Assembly: GCF_026213295.1 (NCBI RefSeq)
Contig: NC_079425.1
Coordinates: 28,155,392 to 28,219,391 of the forward strand
DNA length: 64,000 nucleotides
Direction of reading: 5' to 3'
Origin: Gadus chalcogrammus
Lineage: Eukaryota; Chordata; Actinopteri; Gadiformes; Gadidae
Shown here: in pieces, positions 62,921 to 64,000 of the stretch
Layout of the letters: every line of letters starts with the position of its first letter
How positions within the stretch are numbered: position 1 is the stretch's first letter
Translations under genes and position numbers: made by a program
The notes under the pieces: model-generated
What the model was told of the DNA's origin: nothing
The model's input: only the letters and a program-made list of their open reading frames with translations
The model's database searches: none

Positions 62921-64000
62921 TCACTCTGAAAATAAGAATTCTCCGATTGTCATCCTTGGAGCTGTAATAGGTATTGACTGTGTGTGTCCCGAGAAACCTA
63001 TAGTTTTGGTGAATTTTCCTACCATAAGGAGGTGAGAGGCATATTTTGAACCTACGCAAGTGTAAGTGGCTCCAGTGTCGGCCATCATTGGCGTGCCTCT
63101 ATCATTAACAAGAACCTGTAGTATTGGTTCCTCATCAGCTTGTTTTGTGATTGCTACAAGCTGACCCTCCCCTTGTGGATTCTCTGGGCACCCCTAGTAT
63201 CCCTGTCCCATAAAAGGACCTGGCTGGGAGCTACCTCCTTGTTCTTGCCTTCCCTGACAGTTGTTACCCTGTCCTTGCTCTTGCCTTCCCTGACAGTTGT
63301 TACCCTGTCCTTGCTGGGGTGGGAAAGGGTTAATTGAACAATTTCTCTTAGTATGTCCTTCCTGGTTACACCCATAACATATTAAAGGACCTATGCGTTG
63401 TCCTTTGAATCCTTGTTGTTGATTATTTTTAAACTGACCTTGGGACCCTTTATTCTGATTCTGCTTATTCCCATTTGTTGGGTTGCCAGAATTATGTGTG
63501 TGTATCTGAATGACAGGTGGAGTGGGTGACCATTGGCTCTGAGGCTGTTGTACTGGGGGAGAGAATGCCTGTTGAGGAGGTTGGGTTAGTGGTGACCCTT
63601 GCTGGACCGCTTGAAATATTGTTTCAACCGGTTCTGAAACAACCGCCTGTTTTTTCTTCTTTGTGAGTTCTTCCAACTGAATCTGAGATAGCTTCCTCAG
63701 CACCTCTTTGCTTTGTTCCTGGATTCTTTGTTCATTTTGACGATATTTGTCCACTGCATGAACCAGATGACTACTGAAATCTCTATGAGATTTATCTGTG
63801 ATCAGTCCAACCACATCATCCAGCTTAGCCCTGATTGAGCTGGGTAGTGTCTCCATCACAGAGTTTCTGAACAAGACCGAAAACACAGGATGGGTTTCAG
63901 GATCCACATCCGTTTCCAAGCGCCATCTGTCCACTTGGGCCTGCAGATATGCTGCAGGATTCTCCGTGTCGTTGATAGGGAGGCCTCTCATTTTTTTATG
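62921..64000 (-). pseudogene. gag-pro: Endogenous retrovirus gag (3' part) and in-frame protease, partial
   Basis: The frame is open from the right window edge. The C-terminal part of a capsid (NDTENPAAYLQAQVDRWRLE) leads into a charged coiled-coil helix, a Gln/Pro-rich linker and one CCHC zinc knuckle (CYGCNQEGHTKRNC). A duplicated Gln/Gly-rich tail follows. It ends at a TAG (63194-63196). The same frame continues without shift into an aspartic protease with MADTGATYTCV, to a stop at 62921-62923. A UAG followed by GG between gag and pro in one frame is the gamma/epsilon-retrovirus layout, where the stop is read through. RT, integrase and env are not found. Confidence 0.85.

Noticed and set aside
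62656..62967. 103-codon plus-strand frame with KTGAIKGPQV-like stretch resembling the entry of a retroviral RT
   Set aside because: On the opposite strand from the adjacent gag-pro and supported only by a few residues; ends in a CT microsatellite.
34041..64000. A single 30-kb retrovirus linking the gag-pro at 62.9-64.0 kb with the macro-domain 3' end at 34.0 kb
   Set aside because: Orientation agrees, but no pol or matching LTR connects them and a Polinton lies between; too speculative without a second copy.

Overview
The window is vertebrate nuclear DNA, almost certainly from a ray-finned (teleost) fish. It holds the 5' half of a spliced dnaja2 co-chaperone gene on the minus strand. The rest is a dense, nested pile of transposable elements of typical fish families: hAT, PIF/Harbinger, THAP/P-like, L2/CR1-group LINEs, Gypsy, ERV and Polinton. 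AT/CA/GATA microsatellites and minisatellites are frequent. No bacterial-type operons, CRISPR arrays or rRNA genes are present.

Layout. 1-15.1 kb: dnaja2 exons 1-6 (codons 1-260, reading right to left; later exons lie outside the window). The 11.5-kb intron 2 contains at least five hAT-type elements with near-perfect 8-bp target duplications. 15.1-17.9 kb: intergenic, with a THAP-exon transposon and a tandem MITE. 17.9-23.2 kb: a long-terminal-inverted-repeat element interrupted by a LINE, a MITE and a hAT. 23.2-29.4 kb: a degenerate Gypsy LTR retrotransposon (minus strand), its integrase split by a GATA/GATT microsatellite insertion. 29.4-34.0 kb: an inverted THAP-element copy, a Harbinger MITE, a 47-bp minisatellite with tRNA-like units, and a Harbinger transposase remnant inserted into one of those units.

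34.0-44.3 kb (minus strand): the least familiar part. A polypurine tract and LTR close an element whose visible genes are not gag/pol/env. They are a macro-domain protein, a multi-pass membrane protein, an acidic ORF and an overlapping basic ORF. The cluster is flanked on both sides by tandem arrays of short hairpins whose stems vary in a compensatory way.

44.4-45.9 kb: a hAT element with a BED zinc finger. 45.9-56.8 kb: a nearly complete Polinton/adintovirus-type element. On the plus strand it has PolB (5'-truncated, two compensating frameshifts), a packaging ATPase and two small ORFs. On the minus strand it has an adenain-like protease, a major capsid protein, a small basic pX/pVI-like protein, a penton-like minor capsid protein, a chromodomain integrase and 3-4 unknown accessory ORFs. 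The virion and integration modules are open; replication is damaged.

57.6-61.7 kb: a TTAA-flanked composite holding a hAT, a MITE, a 102-bp minisatellite and a solo LTR. A 100-N gap here is bordered by a 1,350-bp sequence repeated exactly, very probably an unmerged contig overlap. 62.9-64.0 kb: the 3' part of an endogenous retroviral gag, followed in the same frame, after a UAG, by an aspartic protease.
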